Part shown: piece by piece, positions 1-9,320 of the stretch
How positions within the stretch are numbered: position 1 is the first letter of the stretch
How the letters are laid out: every line of letters starts with the position of its first letter
Source: Candidatus Izimoplasma sp. ZiA1
GTDB taxonomy: Bacteria; Bacillota_I; Bacilli_A; Izemoplasmatales; Izemoplasmataceae
Length of the DNA: 64,000 nucleotides
Direction: 5' to 3'
Assembly: GCA_002285055.1 (NCBI GenBank)
Contig: NQYJ01000002.1
Span: 124,001 to 188,000 of the forward strand
Translations under genes and position numbers: made by a program
Notes under the pieces: model-generated
Database searches by the model: none
The model's input: the letters and a program-made list of their open reading frames with translations, nothing else
What the model was told of the DNA's origin: nothing

Positions 1-623
1 CTCTAAATCCAGATATTATTATAGCCTCTGGTCATAATAAAGTTGGGGATGAAGATCCATTTAAATTATTAAAGGAAGCTGGAATTGCTGTTGTTTATAT
101 TCCAAGTGCAACTAGTTTACAGGGAATTCTAGATGACATCTCTTTTATCGGAGAAGTGACAAATAGAAAAACAGAAGCTAATACTGTTATTGCTGATTTA
201 CAAAGACAGTTTGATGAGATAAAAACAATCGCAGAAACAATAACAAACAAATTAAATGTTTACTTTGAAATCGGGGATTATAGTGGGAAACTGTACACTT
301 TTGGTAGTGAAACATTTTTAAATGAAGTTGTTGCCTTAGTTGGCGGAAATAATATATATTCAGGAGAAACATCTTGGATTAGCGTAAGTTCAGAGGACAT
401 TATAACTAAAAATCCTGATGTGATAATCACAAATCAAAACTATAACGAAGAGATTGTAGAAAACATAAAAAATCGTGCTGGGTTTGAAACTATAAGTGCA
501 GTCATAAATGGGAAAGTGTATGTTGTTAATGGAAATAAAACATCAAGAGGATCAAATATGATAATTGAAGGTATAAAGGAAGTAGCAATGGCTTTATATC
601 CTGATTATTATGACTTTAACTAA
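1..623 (+). CDS. btuF: Corrinoid ABC transporter substrate-binding protein (BtuF-like), C-terminal part
   Basis: The gene enters from outside the window; the reading frame is open from base 3, well upstream of the first ATG at 156. The visible 206 codons are the C-terminal lobe of a periplasmic-binding-protein-like (FecB/BtuF) subunit: NPDIII, a lone helix around EAGIAVVYIP, then the second lobe with GGNNIY and a repeated NPDVIITN motif. In this family the protein captures cobalamin/corrinoids or ferric siderophores outside the membrane and delivers them to the permease. Its stop lies inside the permease gene, so the two are translationally coupled. A corrinoid substrate is inferred only from the cobamide genes that follow in the same operon; a siderophore substrate cannot be excluded. 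The signal peptide and lipobox are outside the window. Confidence 0.8.
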   Translation, partial: LNPDIIIASGHNKVGDEDPFKLLKEAGIAVVYIPSATSLQGILDDISFIGEVTNRKTEANTVIADLQRQFDEIKTIAETITNKLNVYFEIGDYSGKLYTFGSETFLNEVVALVGGNNIYSGETSWISVSSEDIITKNPDVIITNQNYNEEIVENIKNRAGFETISAVINGKVYVVNGNKTSRGSNMIIEGIKEVAMALYPDYYDFN

Positions 624-1629
624 ATCGAAAATTACTATATCAATACTGTTAGTTTTTCTAACAGTATTGATTGGTACTTCAATTGGTAGTGTCTATATAT
701 CTTTTGAAAAAATAATATCAATATTTCTAAATCATTTATTTGGGGTTAAACTTCACGAAAACATAAACTTAGGAGAAATAGCTATTATTCTTAGAATAAG
801 GTTTCCTAGAGTTTTAATAGGAATGATGATTGGGGGAATGATTTCCATTAGTGGAGCTGCTATTCAATCAATTTTAAACAATCCTTTAGCATCACCTTAC
901 ACACTTGGGGTTTCAAGTGGAGCTAGTTTAGGTGTTGCAATGATTATTGTTTTGAATATTTCTATTCCACTATTTGGGGCATTTTTAATACCAATAACTG
1001 GTTTTCTATCAAGCTTATTGGTTGTGATTATAATTATTTTTATTACTAAAAAAATAGATCCCAACTTTAATAATCAAACAATTATTTTAATTGGGGTGGT
1101 TTCAAGTTTATTTGTAAACGGAATATTAACACTGCTCATTGCAGTTTCGGGTGATGATTTAAAATCTATAATATTTTGGCAAATGGGAAGTTTATCTCTA
1201 AAAGGTTATGATACATTTTTGATTCTCTTACCGTTTTGCATTATTGGTACTTTGATTTTAATCTTATTAAATAAAGAGTTAGATGCACTTAGTTTTGGTG
1301 ACGAAAAAGCAAAAAGTTTAGGTGTAAACTCAAAAAAAGTTAGGATAATGATAATAATTGTTTCATCTTTATTGTCAGGATCAGCTATCGCAATGACTGG
1401 AATAATTGGATTTATAGGACTTGTAGCACCTCATGTTGTAAGAAGAATTTATGGGGCAAAACATCAGATACTCTTACCAATGTCATTTCTTTTTGGTGGT
1501 ATATTTTTAGTGATTTCAGATTTAATTGCCAGAACAATAGTAAGTCCTAGTGAACTTCCAGTAGGTTCAGTAACAGCTTTGATTGGTGCACCATTCTTTG
1601 CTTTTGTATTTTTTTATAAGAAGAGGTAA
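610..1629 (+). CDS. btuC: FecCD-family ABC permease (BtuC-like)
   Basis: A 339-residue, strongly hydrophobic protein of about nine to ten membrane helices, the usual size of a BtuC/FecCD permease. Family marks are RIRFPRVLIG near residue 72, the NPLASPYTLG block that follows the second helix, and GIIGFIGLVAPHVVRR near residues 264-280, the cytoplasmic loop that contacts the ATPase. It should form the homodimeric channel of the importer with the neighbouring ATPase. The ATG at 610 overlaps the end of the binding-protein gene by 14 bases and has no strong ribosome site of its own, which suggests coupled translation. The match to the family is clear; corrinoid specificity rests on context. Confidence 0.88.
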   Translation: MTLTKSKITISILLVFLTVLIGTSIGSVYISFEKIISIFLNHLFGVKLHENINLGEIAIILRIRFPRVLIGMMIGGMISISGAAIQSILNNPLASPYTLGVSSGASLGVAMIIVLNISIPLFGAFLIPITGFLSSLLVVIIIIFITKKIDPNFNNQTIILIGVVSSLFVNGILTLLIAVSGDDLKSIIFWQMGSLSLKGYDTFLILLPFCIIGTLILILLNKELDALSFGDEKAKSLGVNSKKVRIMIIIVSSLLSGSAIAMTGIIGFIGLVAPHVVRRIYGAKHQILLPMSFLFGGIFLVISDLIARTIVSPSELPVGSVTALIGAPFFAFVFFYKKR

Positions 1630-1632
1630 TAT

Positions 1633-2394
1633 ATGATAAAAACAAATGGACTATCTGTAAAATATAATAATAATGAAGTCTTGAAAAATATAAATCTTGA
1701 ATTTTCTAATGATCGATTCATATCTATAATCGGACCTAATGGTAGTGGGAAAACAACATTGTTAAAATCACTAGCAAATATTGTTAATCATAGTGGACAT
1801 GTTTTTATAGATGATGTAAAAATAACTAAAATAAACAGAAAAACATTATCTAAAAAAATAAGTTATTTTAGCCAGATAAGTAGTCTTAATCAAGAATATA
1901 AAGTCTATGATACTGTTTTACTTGGAAGATATACACATTTAAGTTCATTCACGGCTTCTTATCAAACAAATGATTACGAAATAACTAATAAAAATTTAGA
2001 ATTACTTGGAATAGCAAATCTGAAAGATAAATATCTTAAAGAACTTTCTGGTGGAGAACAGCAAAGAGTTTTTTTAGCCCAAATTATTACTCAGGATTCA
2101 GATATACTATTACTAGATGAACCAACTAACCATCTAGATTTAATCTTTCAAATCGAACTTCTAGACTTCATCAATAAATGGGCTATAGACAATAAAAAAA
2201 TAGTAATATCAGTTTTTCATGATTTATCCTTAGCTCTAAAATATTCAAAAAGAACCGTTTTATTAGATAAAGGAAAAGTTATTAAAGATGGTCCAACTAA
2301 TGATGTGTTAAGTTCAGAAGAAATAAAAAGAGTTTACAATCTTAACATAAAAAATCATATGTTAAACACATATAGAAAGTGGGAAACAATATGA
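1633..2394 (+). CDS. btuD: ABC transporter ATPase of the corrinoid importer (BtuD-like)
   Basis: A 253-residue ABC ATPase that drives the importer. Walker A GPNGSGKTT lies at residues 34-42, the signature LSGGEQQR at 138-145, Walker B ILLLDEP at 158-164 with the D-loop after it, and the switch histidine at 196 (VFHDLS). The TNHLD wording after Walker B is typical of the FecE/BtuD/FhuC branch. It starts three bases after the permease stop, with GAAGAGGTAATAT as ribosome site. Its stop overlaps the start of cbiP as ATGA, tying import directly to cobamide assembly. Confidence 0.9.
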   Translation: MIKTNGLSVKYNNNEVLKNINLEFSNDRFISIIGPNGSGKTTLLKSLANIVNHSGHVFIDDVKITKINRKTLSKKISYFSQISSLNQEYKVYDTVLLGRYTHLSSFTASYQTNDYEITNKNLELLGIANLKDKYLKELSGGEQQRVFLAQIITQDSDILLLDEPTNHLDLIFQIELLDFINKWAIDNKKIVISVFHDLSLALKYSKRTVLLDKGKVIKDGPTNDVLSSEEIKRVYNLNIKNHMLNTYRKWETI

Positions 2395-3854
2395 AAGGAA
2401 TAATGATTCAAGGTACTCATAGTGATGTTGGTAAAAGTTACATTACTACAGCTATCTGTAGGTTCTTAGTTAATAAAGGTTTTAATGTTGCTCCATTTAA
2501 ATCTCAAAATATGTCTAATAATAGCTTTGTTACACATGATGGACTTGAAATTGGTAGAGCGCAAGGAACACAAGCACAAGCAGCAAAAGTTTTACCAGAA
2601 TATTATATGAATCCGATTTTATTAAAACCAAAAAAAGATACAGCCTCAGAAGTAATTCTAAACGGAAAAGTATTTAAAACAATAGATGGGTTTAAATATA
2701 CAAAAGAGTTTACACTAACTACAGGATTAGAAGAAGTAAAAAAAGCTTTGAAAATCCATGAGGAAAAACATGATTTAATAGTTATTGAAGGTGCTGGTTC
2801 TCCTGCTGAGGTTAATCTCAACGAAAGAGAAATAGTTAATATGAGAATCGCTGAAGCAGCTGATGTTGATGTTATCCTAGTTGTTGATATTGACAGAGGA
2901 GGAAGCTTTGCTAGTGTAGTTGGTACACTTGAACTTGTATTTGAGCACAGAAAAAGAATCAAGGGGATTATTTTTAATAAATTTAGAGGAGATATAAACT
3001 TACTAAAAGATGGTTTAGTATGGCTAGAAGAGTATACTAACATCAAAGTCTTAGGGGTTTTACCTTATCTTAAAGATATTCATATTGAAACAGAAGATGC
3101 TCAAAGTGAAATCCTTTTTGAAAAAAAAGAAGGTAATATTGATATTGCTGTTATTCATTTAGAACGAGTATCAAACAATACTGATATTGAACCATTTTTA
3201 TATGAAGATGACGTAAATATTAGGATAATTAAAAATTTTAAAGATTTTAAAAATCCCGATGCAATAATTATTCCTGGAACAAAATCAACGATTGATGATT
3301 TATTAGAACTTAAACAAAATGGACTTGCAGATAAAATCAAAGAATATATATCAAATGACGGGATTGTTTTTGGAATATGCGGTGGATTTCAAATTCTTGG
3401 AAGTACATTAAGTGATCCTCTAAATGTAGATACATTAAAAGCTTCAAAAGTAGATGGACTGAACATCTTTAAAATTGACACAGTTTTTAACCAAAATAAG
3501 CAAGTTAGAAATATTAATGCAACTAATATTTTTAATCAAAAAATATCGGGGTATGAAATTCATCTTGGTAATACAACATACAATAATCAACCCTATTTTT
3601 CCATTTTAGAAGATAATAAAATTGATGGAGCAACTTTTAACAATAATCAAGTTATTGGAACTTATCTACATAACATCTTTCACAATGATAATTTTAGAAA
3701 TTACTGGTTAAATATTATCCGATTAAAAACAAACAGAGAACAAAAAAGAGAAGTTAATACTACTAATCATAAAGAATTAAATTTCGATAAACTTGCTAAA
3801 ATATTTGAAGAAAATATTGATACCGATTATTTAATGAAACTAATAACCAAATGA
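2391..3854 (+). CDS. cbiP: Cobyric acid synthase (glutamine-hydrolysing)
   Basis: Amidates side chains b, d, e and g of adenosylcobyrinic acid a,c-diamide using glutamine and ATP to give cobyric acid. The 487 residues match the family length. The N-terminal dethiobiotin-synthetase-like ATPase starts with GTHSDVGKS (residues 8-16); the C-terminal class I glutaminase domain has its nucleophile in GICGGFQ (Cys330) and a YLHNIF histidine at 427. I place the start at ATG 2391 rather than the in-frame ATG at 2379, because 2391 forms an ATGA overlap with the ATPase gene and the protein then begins just before the nucleotide loop. It ends in an ATGA overlap with cbiB. Confidence 0.93.
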   Translation: MKGIMIQGTHSDVGKSYITTAICRFLVNKGFNVAPFKSQNMSNNSFVTHDGLEIGRAQGTQAQAAKVLPEYYMNPILLKPKKDTASEVILNGKVFKTIDGFKYTKEFTLTTGLEEVKKALKIHEEKHDLIVIEGAGSPAEVNLNEREIVNMRIAEAADVDVILVVDIDRGGSFASVVGTLELVFEHRKRIKGIIFNKFRGDINLLKDGLVWLEEYTNIKVLGVLPYLKDIHIETEDAQSEILFEKKEGNIDIAVIHLERVSNNTDIEPFLYEDDVNIRIIKNFKDFKNPDAIIIPGTKSTIDDLLELKQNGLADKIKEYISNDGIVFGICGGFQILGSTLSDPLNVDTLKASKVDGLNIFKIDTVFNQNKQVRNINATNIFNQKISGYEIHLGNTTYNNQPYFSILEDNKIDGATFNNNQVIGTYLHNIFHNDNFRNYWLNIIRLKTNREQKREVNTTNHKELNFDKLAKIFEENIDTDYLMKLITK

Positions 3855-4774
3855 TTTATATACTAGCATATATTACTGATTTAGTAATTGGGGATCCCTT
3901 CAAGTTTCATCCGATAATCATAGTTGGAAACACAATCAAAAGGATAGAGAAGGTAGTGTATAAAAACAACTATTTGAATGGGTTATTACTACTTGTAATA
4001 TCATTAGTTATCTTTATAACCCCAATTTATCTATTAAGATTTATAGTTAGTGATATAGTTATTGGTTTTATCAGTTATTATCTTATTTATGCCTTAATTG
4101 CAACCAAATCACTATATAAAGAAACTAATAAAGTTAATCAAGCCTTAACTGAAAATCGACTTGAGGATGCAAGAATATTGCTTTCATATGTTGTAAGTAG
4201 AGAAACTTCAAAACTCAATGAACAACAAATAAAAAAAGCTTTAATAGAAACTATATCAGAAAACACAATTGATGGTGTGATTGCTCCACTATTTTACTTA
4301 TTCCTTGGTGTTTTATTTAACCATGATATAGAACTTATGATTGGATATAAAATAGTAAACACTCTTGATTCAATGGTCGGATATAAAAACAAAAGATACA
4401 ACAAGTTTGGTTTTTTCTCAGCCAAAGCAGATGATATTCTAAATTATATTCCAGCAAGAATTGGCTCATTATTTATGTTAGTACCGGGTTTTATTTATTC
4501 TAAAGATTTCAAAAAAACGCTATCTATCTTCTTTAAAAATAGAAATAACCAATCATCACCAAATGCAGGATATCCAGAGGCTGCGATTGCTGGGATATTA
4601 GATATAAAATTAGCTGGTCCTAGTTATTACTTTGGTAATATAGTAAGCAAAAAGTATATTGGGAGTAATGACAAGGAAATAACAAACAATGATATAAAAA
4701 CAACATATAAAGTTCTTTTTTTCTCATCAACTTTATTTATGTTGTTTATGATTGGAGTTTTATATGGAATATAG
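3851..4774 (+). CDS. cbiB: Adenosylcobinamide-phosphate synthase (membrane protein)
   Basis: Joins aminopropanol (phosphate) to cobyric acid to form adenosylcobinamide (phosphate); a polytopic membrane enzyme. The 307 residues carry family landmarks: DLVIGDPFKFHP near the N terminus, SRETSKL with the ISENTIDGVIAPLFY stretch in the middle, the NTLDSMVGYKN motif, and SPNAGYPEAAIAG in the last third. It starts in an ATGA overlap with cbiP and overlaps the next gene, so the operon continues without a gap. The substrate donor would come from the CobD-like decarboxylase encoded next. Confidence 0.93.
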   Translation: MIYILAYITDLVIGDPFKFHPIIIVGNTIKRIEKVVYKNNYLNGLLLLVISLVIFITPIYLLRFIVSDIVIGFISYYLIYALIATKSLYKETNKVNQALTENRLEDARILLSYVVSRETSKLNEQQIKKALIETISENTIDGVIAPLFYLFLGVLFNHDIELMIGYKIVNTLDSMVGYKNKRYNKFGFFSAKADDILNYIPARIGSLFMLVPGFIYSKDFKKTLSIFFKNRNNQSSPNAGYPEAAIAGILDIKLAGPSYYFGNIVSKKYIGSNDKEITNNDIKTTYKVLFFSSTLFMLFMIGVLYGI

Positions 4775-5759
4775 AAATCATGGAGCAAACCCAACTAAAC
4801 TTTACAAAAGTAACGGCATAGCTTTACCCAAAAGAATAATTGATTTTAGTACTAATACCAATGTAATAAAAAAAAGATTTATTCTTAATATAAATAAGTA
4901 TATATCTAAATATCCAGATGATGAAAATATAAAAATCAAAAATTTATTGAAGACCAAACACAATATAAATATGAATCAAATAATTGTTGGTAATGGTGTT
5001 AATGAAATACTATATTTACTTATAAATCATTATCATGATAAAACTTTTGGAATAATTGATCCTGATTACTCAGAATACCAAATAGCATTAAAAAATCTTA
5101 ATGTTAAACACAAAATTTTCAATAGTATAAAAGAAGTTAAGAACATTGATATTCTAATTTTCTCAAACCCAAACAATCCTACAGGTAGTTATATAGAAAA
5201 TTATAAGGACTTATCACATATAAAAGACGTACTATTTGTGATTGATGAATCTTATATTGATTTTACGTTTAAAGACAGACCAAAGTCATATAAAAACATG
5301 ATTATTCTAAAAAGTTTAACTAAAATTTATAATCTTGCTGGAATACGAATAGGATATGCATATGGGGATGAGGAAATAATTAATTCTCTAAACCAACAAA
5401 AACCAACTTGGAGTGTGAACTCTCTTGCAGAACATTTGGCATGTAAATACTTAAAAGACAAGAAGTTCCTCAAAAAAACTGAGAGTCATTATAAAAAGGA
5501 AAAAAAATATATTGAACATATGCTAAACATTAATAATATAAAGTATAAAAATAGTTTTTGTAACTTTTATTTAATACCTACAAAAGATGATTTATCATTA
5601 ATGAAATATTTACTTATCAAAGGATTAGTAGTTAGACACACAAGGAATTACCTAAATCTTAATGGAAAATACATTAGGGTTTCTGTAAAAAAACACAAGG
5701 AAAACAAACAACTAATTAAAGGATTAAAGGAGTTTAAAGATGAAAATTTATTTATTTAG
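4764..5759 (+). CDS. cobD: Threonine-phosphate decarboxylase-like PLP enzyme
   Basis: A fold-type I PLP enzyme of the HisC/CobD group, 331 residues. In cobamide operons this enzyme turns L-threonine O-3-phosphate into aminopropanol phosphate for CbiB. Visible marks are HGANP at the N terminus, SNPNNPTG, VIDESYIDF, and the PLP lysine at position 187 in SLTKIYNLAGIRIGY. ATG 4764 is preferred over TTG 4752 because GGAG stands seven bases before it. Histidinol-phosphate aminotransferase has the same fold, but the HGAN opening and the neighbourhood favour CobD. No threonine kinase (PduX) is visible in the window. Confidence 0.87.
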   Translation: MEYRNHGANPTKLYKSNGIALPKRIIDFSTNTNVIKKRFILNINKYISKYPDDENIKIKNLLKTKHNINMNQIIVGNGVNEILYLLINHYHDKTFGIIDPDYSEYQIALKNLNVKHKIFNSIKEVKNIDILIFSNPNNPTGSYIENYKDLSHIKDVLFVIDESYIDFTFKDRPKSYKNMIILKSLTKIYNLAGIRIGYAYGDEEIINSLNQQKPTWSVNSLAEHLACKYLKDKKFLKKTESHYKKEKKYIEHMLNINNIKYKNSFCNFYLIPTKDDLSLMKYLLIKGLVVRHTRNYLNLNGKYIRVSVKKHKENKQLIKGLKEFKDENLFI

Positions 5760-6309
5760 ACATGGAAAAACCTTATCAAATGAAAAAAAGACTTATACAG
5801 GTAGTATTGATGTTGATTTGTCATCAAAAGGTATTTCTGAAATAACTAAATACATTAGTAAAAAAGTGTATCCAGATAACTGTCAACTATTTACATCACC
5901 AATGCTCAGAGCTATCAAAACTTTAGAAATGATATATGAAGATGATTATATAGTTTGTAATGATTTACGAGAAACTCACTTTGGTGATTGGGAAGGAAAA
6001 TCATACCAGAATTTAAAGAATGATCCATCATATTTATCATGGATAAACGATCCTTTATTAAATTATCCACCTAATGGTGAAAGCTTTAATGACTTTAAAG
6101 AAAGAGTAATAAATGAGTATAAAAATATACTGCTTTTAAATAACCAAGATAAAGTTATTATGTCTCACGGAGGAACAATAAGAGCAATTATGTCAGAAAT
6201 GGTAGATCCAAGCAAAAGTTTTTTTGATTATAGCATTAATAATGGACTTGGATATGTTCTTGAGTATGAAAGTAATAAGCTTGTTGCTTACAAAGAAATA
6301 AATGAATAG
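5740..6309 (+). CDS. cobC: Alpha-ribazole phosphatase-like histidine phosphatase
   Basis: A 189-residue histidine-phosphatase-superfamily protein. The phospho-accepting RHG is at residues 7-9, the acidic partner lies in LRETHFGDWEG, and the second catalytic histidine is His143 in MSHGGT. In cobamide operons such enzymes remove the 5'-phosphate from cobalamin-5'-phosphate or alpha-ribazole-5'-phosphate. It overlaps the end of cobD by 20 bases, with AAAGGAG before its ATG, and the stop overlaps cbiA. The superfamily also contains phosphoglycerate mutases; the assignment to CobC rests on position and on the FGDWEG wording. Confidence 0.85.
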   Translation: MKIYLFRHGKTLSNEKKTYTGSIDVDLSSKGISEITKYISKKVYPDNCQLFTSPMLRAIKTLEMIYEDDYIVCNDLRETHFGDWEGKSYQNLKNDPSYLSWINDPLLNYPPNGESFNDFKERVINEYKNILLLNNQDKVIMSHGGTIRAIMSEMVDPSKSFFDYSINNGLGYVLEYESNKLVAYKEINE

Positions 6310-7576
6310 TTTTATAGTCGCAGGAACGTCATCTTCAGTTGGCAAAACAACTGTTACAAAATCTTTATTAAGTATAATAAAACATGCTCAAGCATTTAAA
6401 GTAGGGCCAGATTTTATAGATCCTTTACACCATAAAAAAATCACAGGTAAACCCTCTTATAATTTAGACTTGTTTGCCTATCAAGAAGATAAAACAAAGT
6501 TTATCTTTAATCAGTATAAAAGCGAAGTTAACATTATTGAAGGGGTAATGGGACTATATGGAGGGCTAAATCATGAGTTAGATAATTTTTCTACAGCACA
6601 CTTATCAAGAACTCTCAATTTACCAGTAATCTTAGTAGTAAATGGTGAAAAAAAAGACAGTTCTCTAGCCGCAGAGATTCTAGGCTATATAAATTATGAT
6701 AAGAGAGTAAATATAGTTGGCGTAATTATTAATAATATAACAAAGAAACAATATGATTATCACAAAGATAATATTGAAAAGATTGGGACTAAAGTTTTTG
6801 GATATTTACCAAAGTTAGATGTAACAATTAAAGAAAGACATTTAGGTTTAAAGTTACCTGAGGAGATAGTTGAGTATGATGAGTTTATAAGCAATTTATC
6901 TAAGGTTGCAAAAGAAACAATAGAATTAGATTTATTATTATCAAATACTGTAGACAATAATTCATATGAAACAAAAGACTATTTTAAGACAATTATTAAT
7001 TGCCATAAAAACAAAATTATCGCAGTTTCTAAAGATAAGGCATTTAGTTTTTTTTATGACTTACATATCGAAATGTTGAAAAAAAGCGGAGCTATAATTA
7101 AGTATTTTAGTCCTATACATGATAGTTTACCAGAAGCTGATTTGTATTTTTTTTCAGGAGGATATCCTGAAAACCATTTAGAGGAACTTGTCTTAAATAA
7201 AAAAATATTTAATCAACTAAAAGATACTACTAAAAAAATAATTGCTGAATGTGGTGGATTCATATTTCTTAGTAATGGAATTGAAGTGAAAGACACCTAT
7301 TATGATTTAGTTGGACTATACAATATTGATACAATATTTACAAACAAGCTAGACATGGCTCATTTTGGTTATTTAGATATTGTAACTAAGGATAATCATT
7401 GTATTAAAGGACACGAGTTCCACTATTCAAAGACTTTAAATATCAGCGAAGATTATGACTATTATAATGTATTAAATAAAGGTTATAAAACAGGTTACAA
7501 AAATAACAATATTATTGCTGGTTATCCACACATAATGTGGTTCTCTAATATTGATTATTTTAAAAAAATATTTTAG
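6302..7576 (+). CDS. cbiA: Cobyrinic acid a,c-diamide synthase
   Basis: Amidates the a and c side chains of cobyrinic acid with glutamine and ATP, the step before corrin adenosylation. The 424 residues show the ATPase loop GTSSSVGKTT (8-17), KVGPDFIDPLHH, the EGVMGLYGG block, and a C-terminal glutaminase domain with Cys317 in AECGGF. It overlaps cobC by eight bases. Having both CbiA and CbiP means the cell can finish an unamidated corrin ring; the ring-building methyltransferases are not in this window, so the substrate is either made from genes elsewhere or imported. Confidence 0.92.
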   Translation: MNSFIVAGTSSSVGKTTVTKSLLSIIKHAQAFKVGPDFIDPLHHKKITGKPSYNLDLFAYQEDKTKFIFNQYKSEVNIIEGVMGLYGGLNHELDNFSTAHLSRTLNLPVILVVNGEKKDSSLAAEILGYINYDKRVNIVGVIINNITKKQYDYHKDNIEKIGTKVFGYLPKLDVTIKERHLGLKLPEEIVEYDEFISNLSKVAKETIELDLLLSNTVDNNSYETKDYFKTIINCHKNKIIAVSKDKAFSFFYDLHIEMLKKSGAIIKYFSPIHDSLPEADLYFFSGGYPENHLEELVLNKKIFNQLKDTTKKIIAECGGFIFLSNGIEVKDTYYDLVGLYNIDTIFTNKLDMAHFGYLDIVTKDNHCIKGHEFHYSKTLNISEDYDYYNVLNKGYKTGYKNNNIIAGYPHIMWFSNIDYFKKIF

Positions 7577-7586
7577 GAGAGATAAA

Positions 7587-8060
7587 ATGAGAGATAACAA
7601 AATTAAATTAATCACAACAATTGGAATATTAGTAGCTTTAAGCGTAGTTTTTAGTTTCATTAAAATGCCGTCACCTGCAGGAACTGTTGCTTTTGATGCA
7701 ATACCCGGATTTTTTGCAGCTGTATTTTTACTACCCTTTATAGGAGGATTAATCGGAGCTGTTGGACATATTGCAACAGCAGCAACTGCTGGGTTTCCAT
7801 TTGGTTTACTTTCGCATTTCATAATTGCATTGACAATGTTTGTAGCTTGTTACTTGTATGGAGTTTTATATAAAAAAAACAGATACTTTGCAATAGTTAG
7901 TGGAGTCATGATAAATGTCTTTTTAGCTATACTTATTTTAGGTTCAGTTTACGATTTTTCATTATTTTTACCTTTAATACCATTCTTATTAGTTGGATCA
8001 ACTATCAATGTTATTTTAGCTACAATAATTTATGAGAGTTTAAAAAAGGTTAAATGGTAA
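7587..8060 (+). CDS. cblT: ECF transporter S component, probable alpha-ribazole carrier (CblT-like)
   Basis: A 157-residue membrane protein with five or six hydrophobic segments, the size and layout of an ECF S component; the small-residue-rich first helix (GILVALSVVFSFI) and the GGLIGAVGHIATAATAGFP loop are typical. S components bind a vitamin and share an energising module encoded elsewhere. Its place between cbiA and cobU, together with a probable alpha-ribazole kinase at the end of the operon and no CobT, makes CblT the best guess; a carrier for another cobamide precursor is possible. ATG 7587 is chosen over an in-frame ATG at 7551 because TTTTAGGAGAGATAAA precedes it. It overlaps the cobU start by seven bases. 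Confidence 0.65.
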   Translation: MRDNKIKLITTIGILVALSVVFSFIKMPSPAGTVAFDAIPGFFAAVFLLPFIGGLIGAVGHIATAATAGFPFGLLSHFIIALTMFVACYLYGVLYKKNRYFAIVSGVMINVFLAILILGSVYDFSLFLPLIPFLLVGSTINVILATIIYESLKKVKW

Positions 8061-8560
8061 CATTTGTCTTTGGTGGTGTAAGGAGTTCTAAAAGTATTTT
8101 TGCAGAAAAAATATTACCAAAACATTTAACAAAAGTTTATATTGCAACAATGATAAATAATGATAACGAAAACGATGTACGAATAAATAATCATCAATCA
8201 AGAAGAAATAAAAACTGGACTTTGATTGAACAACCATATAACCTTGATTTAATAAGAGGCTTTAACGAGAAATATGTCCTCTTAGACTGTTTAACTAATT
8301 TATTGGCTAATGAATTATTTGTATTGAAAAAAAAGCCGTTAGATGCTATTTTTTCAATATTGAATGGGATATTAATGGTCAAAAACATGTCAAAAGAGTT
8401 TGTAATTGTATCCAATAACATATTTGAGGATGGTATCGAGTATTTTGATGAAACTGATATGTTCTTAAAAACACTTGGTACTCTTCATCAAAAAATAGTC
8501 GAGATATCAGATAACGTTTATGAAGCTGAGTATGGTCTTTATAGAAAGTTAAAGGGGTGA
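8054..8560 (+). CDS. cobU: Adenosylcobinamide kinase / guanylyltransferase
   Basis: A 168-residue CobU protein: it phosphorylates adenosylcobinamide and transfers GMP to give adenosylcobinamide-GDP. The P-loop is GGVRSSKS (residues 7-14), where the usual GGxRSGKS glycine is serine. His47 in RINNHQSRR corresponds to the guanylylated histidine of the family. A VLLDCLTNLLANE block follows, and the C terminus keeps the typical helix (LHQKIVEISDNVYEAEYGLYRKLK). The protein is slightly shorter than well-studied CobU. It lies immediately before cobS, its metabolic successor. Confidence 0.85.
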   Translation: MVTFVFGGVRSSKSIFAEKILPKHLTKVYIATMINNDNENDVRINNHQSRRNKNWTLIEQPYNLDLIRGFNEKYVLLDCLTNLLANELFVLKKKPLDAIFSILNGILMVKNMSKEFVIVSNNIFEDGIEYFDETDMFLKTLGTLHQKIVEISDNVYEAEYGLYRKLKG

Positions 8561-8564
8561 TATA

Positions 8565-9320
8565 ATGAAAAAAATAATTAAAAGATTTATTATAACTTTA
8601 GGTTTTTTTACTACTATTCCTGTGAAGTATATTGAATGGGAAGAAGATGATACGAAATATCTTCCACTATTTATGCCTTTCATTGGATTAATAATAGGTG
8701 GATTATTATATATAATTTATAACTTGTTATTATATCTTGAATTATCTTCAGTGTTTCTATCAGTAGTGTATATTACTTATTTCATATTAATTACTGGCGG
8801 ACTCCACCTTGATGCTTTTATGGATACAATGGATGCACATTTTTCAAGGCGAGATATTGATAAAAAATTGTTGATTATGAAAGACTCAAATGTCGGTGCT
8901 TTTGCTGTTGTTTACTTATTTGTTTTATTAATGGTAAAGTTTGCAATAATTAATGAACTTATTATTGAAGAAAAACTCGGATATATCATATTACTAATCC
9001 CTGTTGTTTCAAGAATAATGCAAGTTTTCTTATTAACAAATACTAAGTATGCTAAAGAGGATTCTTTAGCAATTATGTATAAATCTCTAAATAGGAAATA
9101 CCAGTATTTATTTTACGGGTATGTAGTTATTCTAGTAGCAGTTTATTACTTTATTTTTAATGATTTTAATTTATTATATCTATTTATTTCAGCTTTTATT
9201 TATATGAAAATCTATCAAAGATTTGCTATTAAACAATTTAATGGAATAACAGGAGATGTCATAGGGTGTTATGTTGAGATAGTTGAGGTAATTTTACTAG
9301 GAGTGGTAATTTTATTATGA
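8565..9320 (+). CDS. cobS: Adenosylcobinamide-GDP ribazoletransferase (cobalamin-5'-phosphate synthase)
   Basis: An integral membrane enzyme that joins adenosylcobinamide-GDP to alpha-ribazole (phosphate), closing the nucleotide loop. The 251 residues carry the diagnostic GGLHLDAFMDTMDA motif (78-91) followed by SRRD and MKDSNVGAFAVV, and the rest is a bundle of hydrophobic helices ending with GDVIGCYVEIVEV. AGGGGTGATATA before the ATG is a good ribosome site. The four-base overlap with the next gene continues the operon. Confidence 0.94.
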   Translation: MKKIIKRFIITLGFFTTIPVKYIEWEEDDTKYLPLFMPFIGLIIGGLLYIIYNLLLYLELSSVFLSVVYITYFILITGGLHLDAFMDTMDAHFSRRDIDKKLLIMKDSNVGAFAVVYLFVLLMVKFAIINELIIEEKLGYIILLIPVVSRIMQVFLLTNTKYAKEDSLAIMYKSLNRKYQYLFYGYVVILVAVYYFIFNDFNLLYLFISAFIYMKIYQRFAIKQFNGITGDVIGCYVEIVEVILLGVVILL

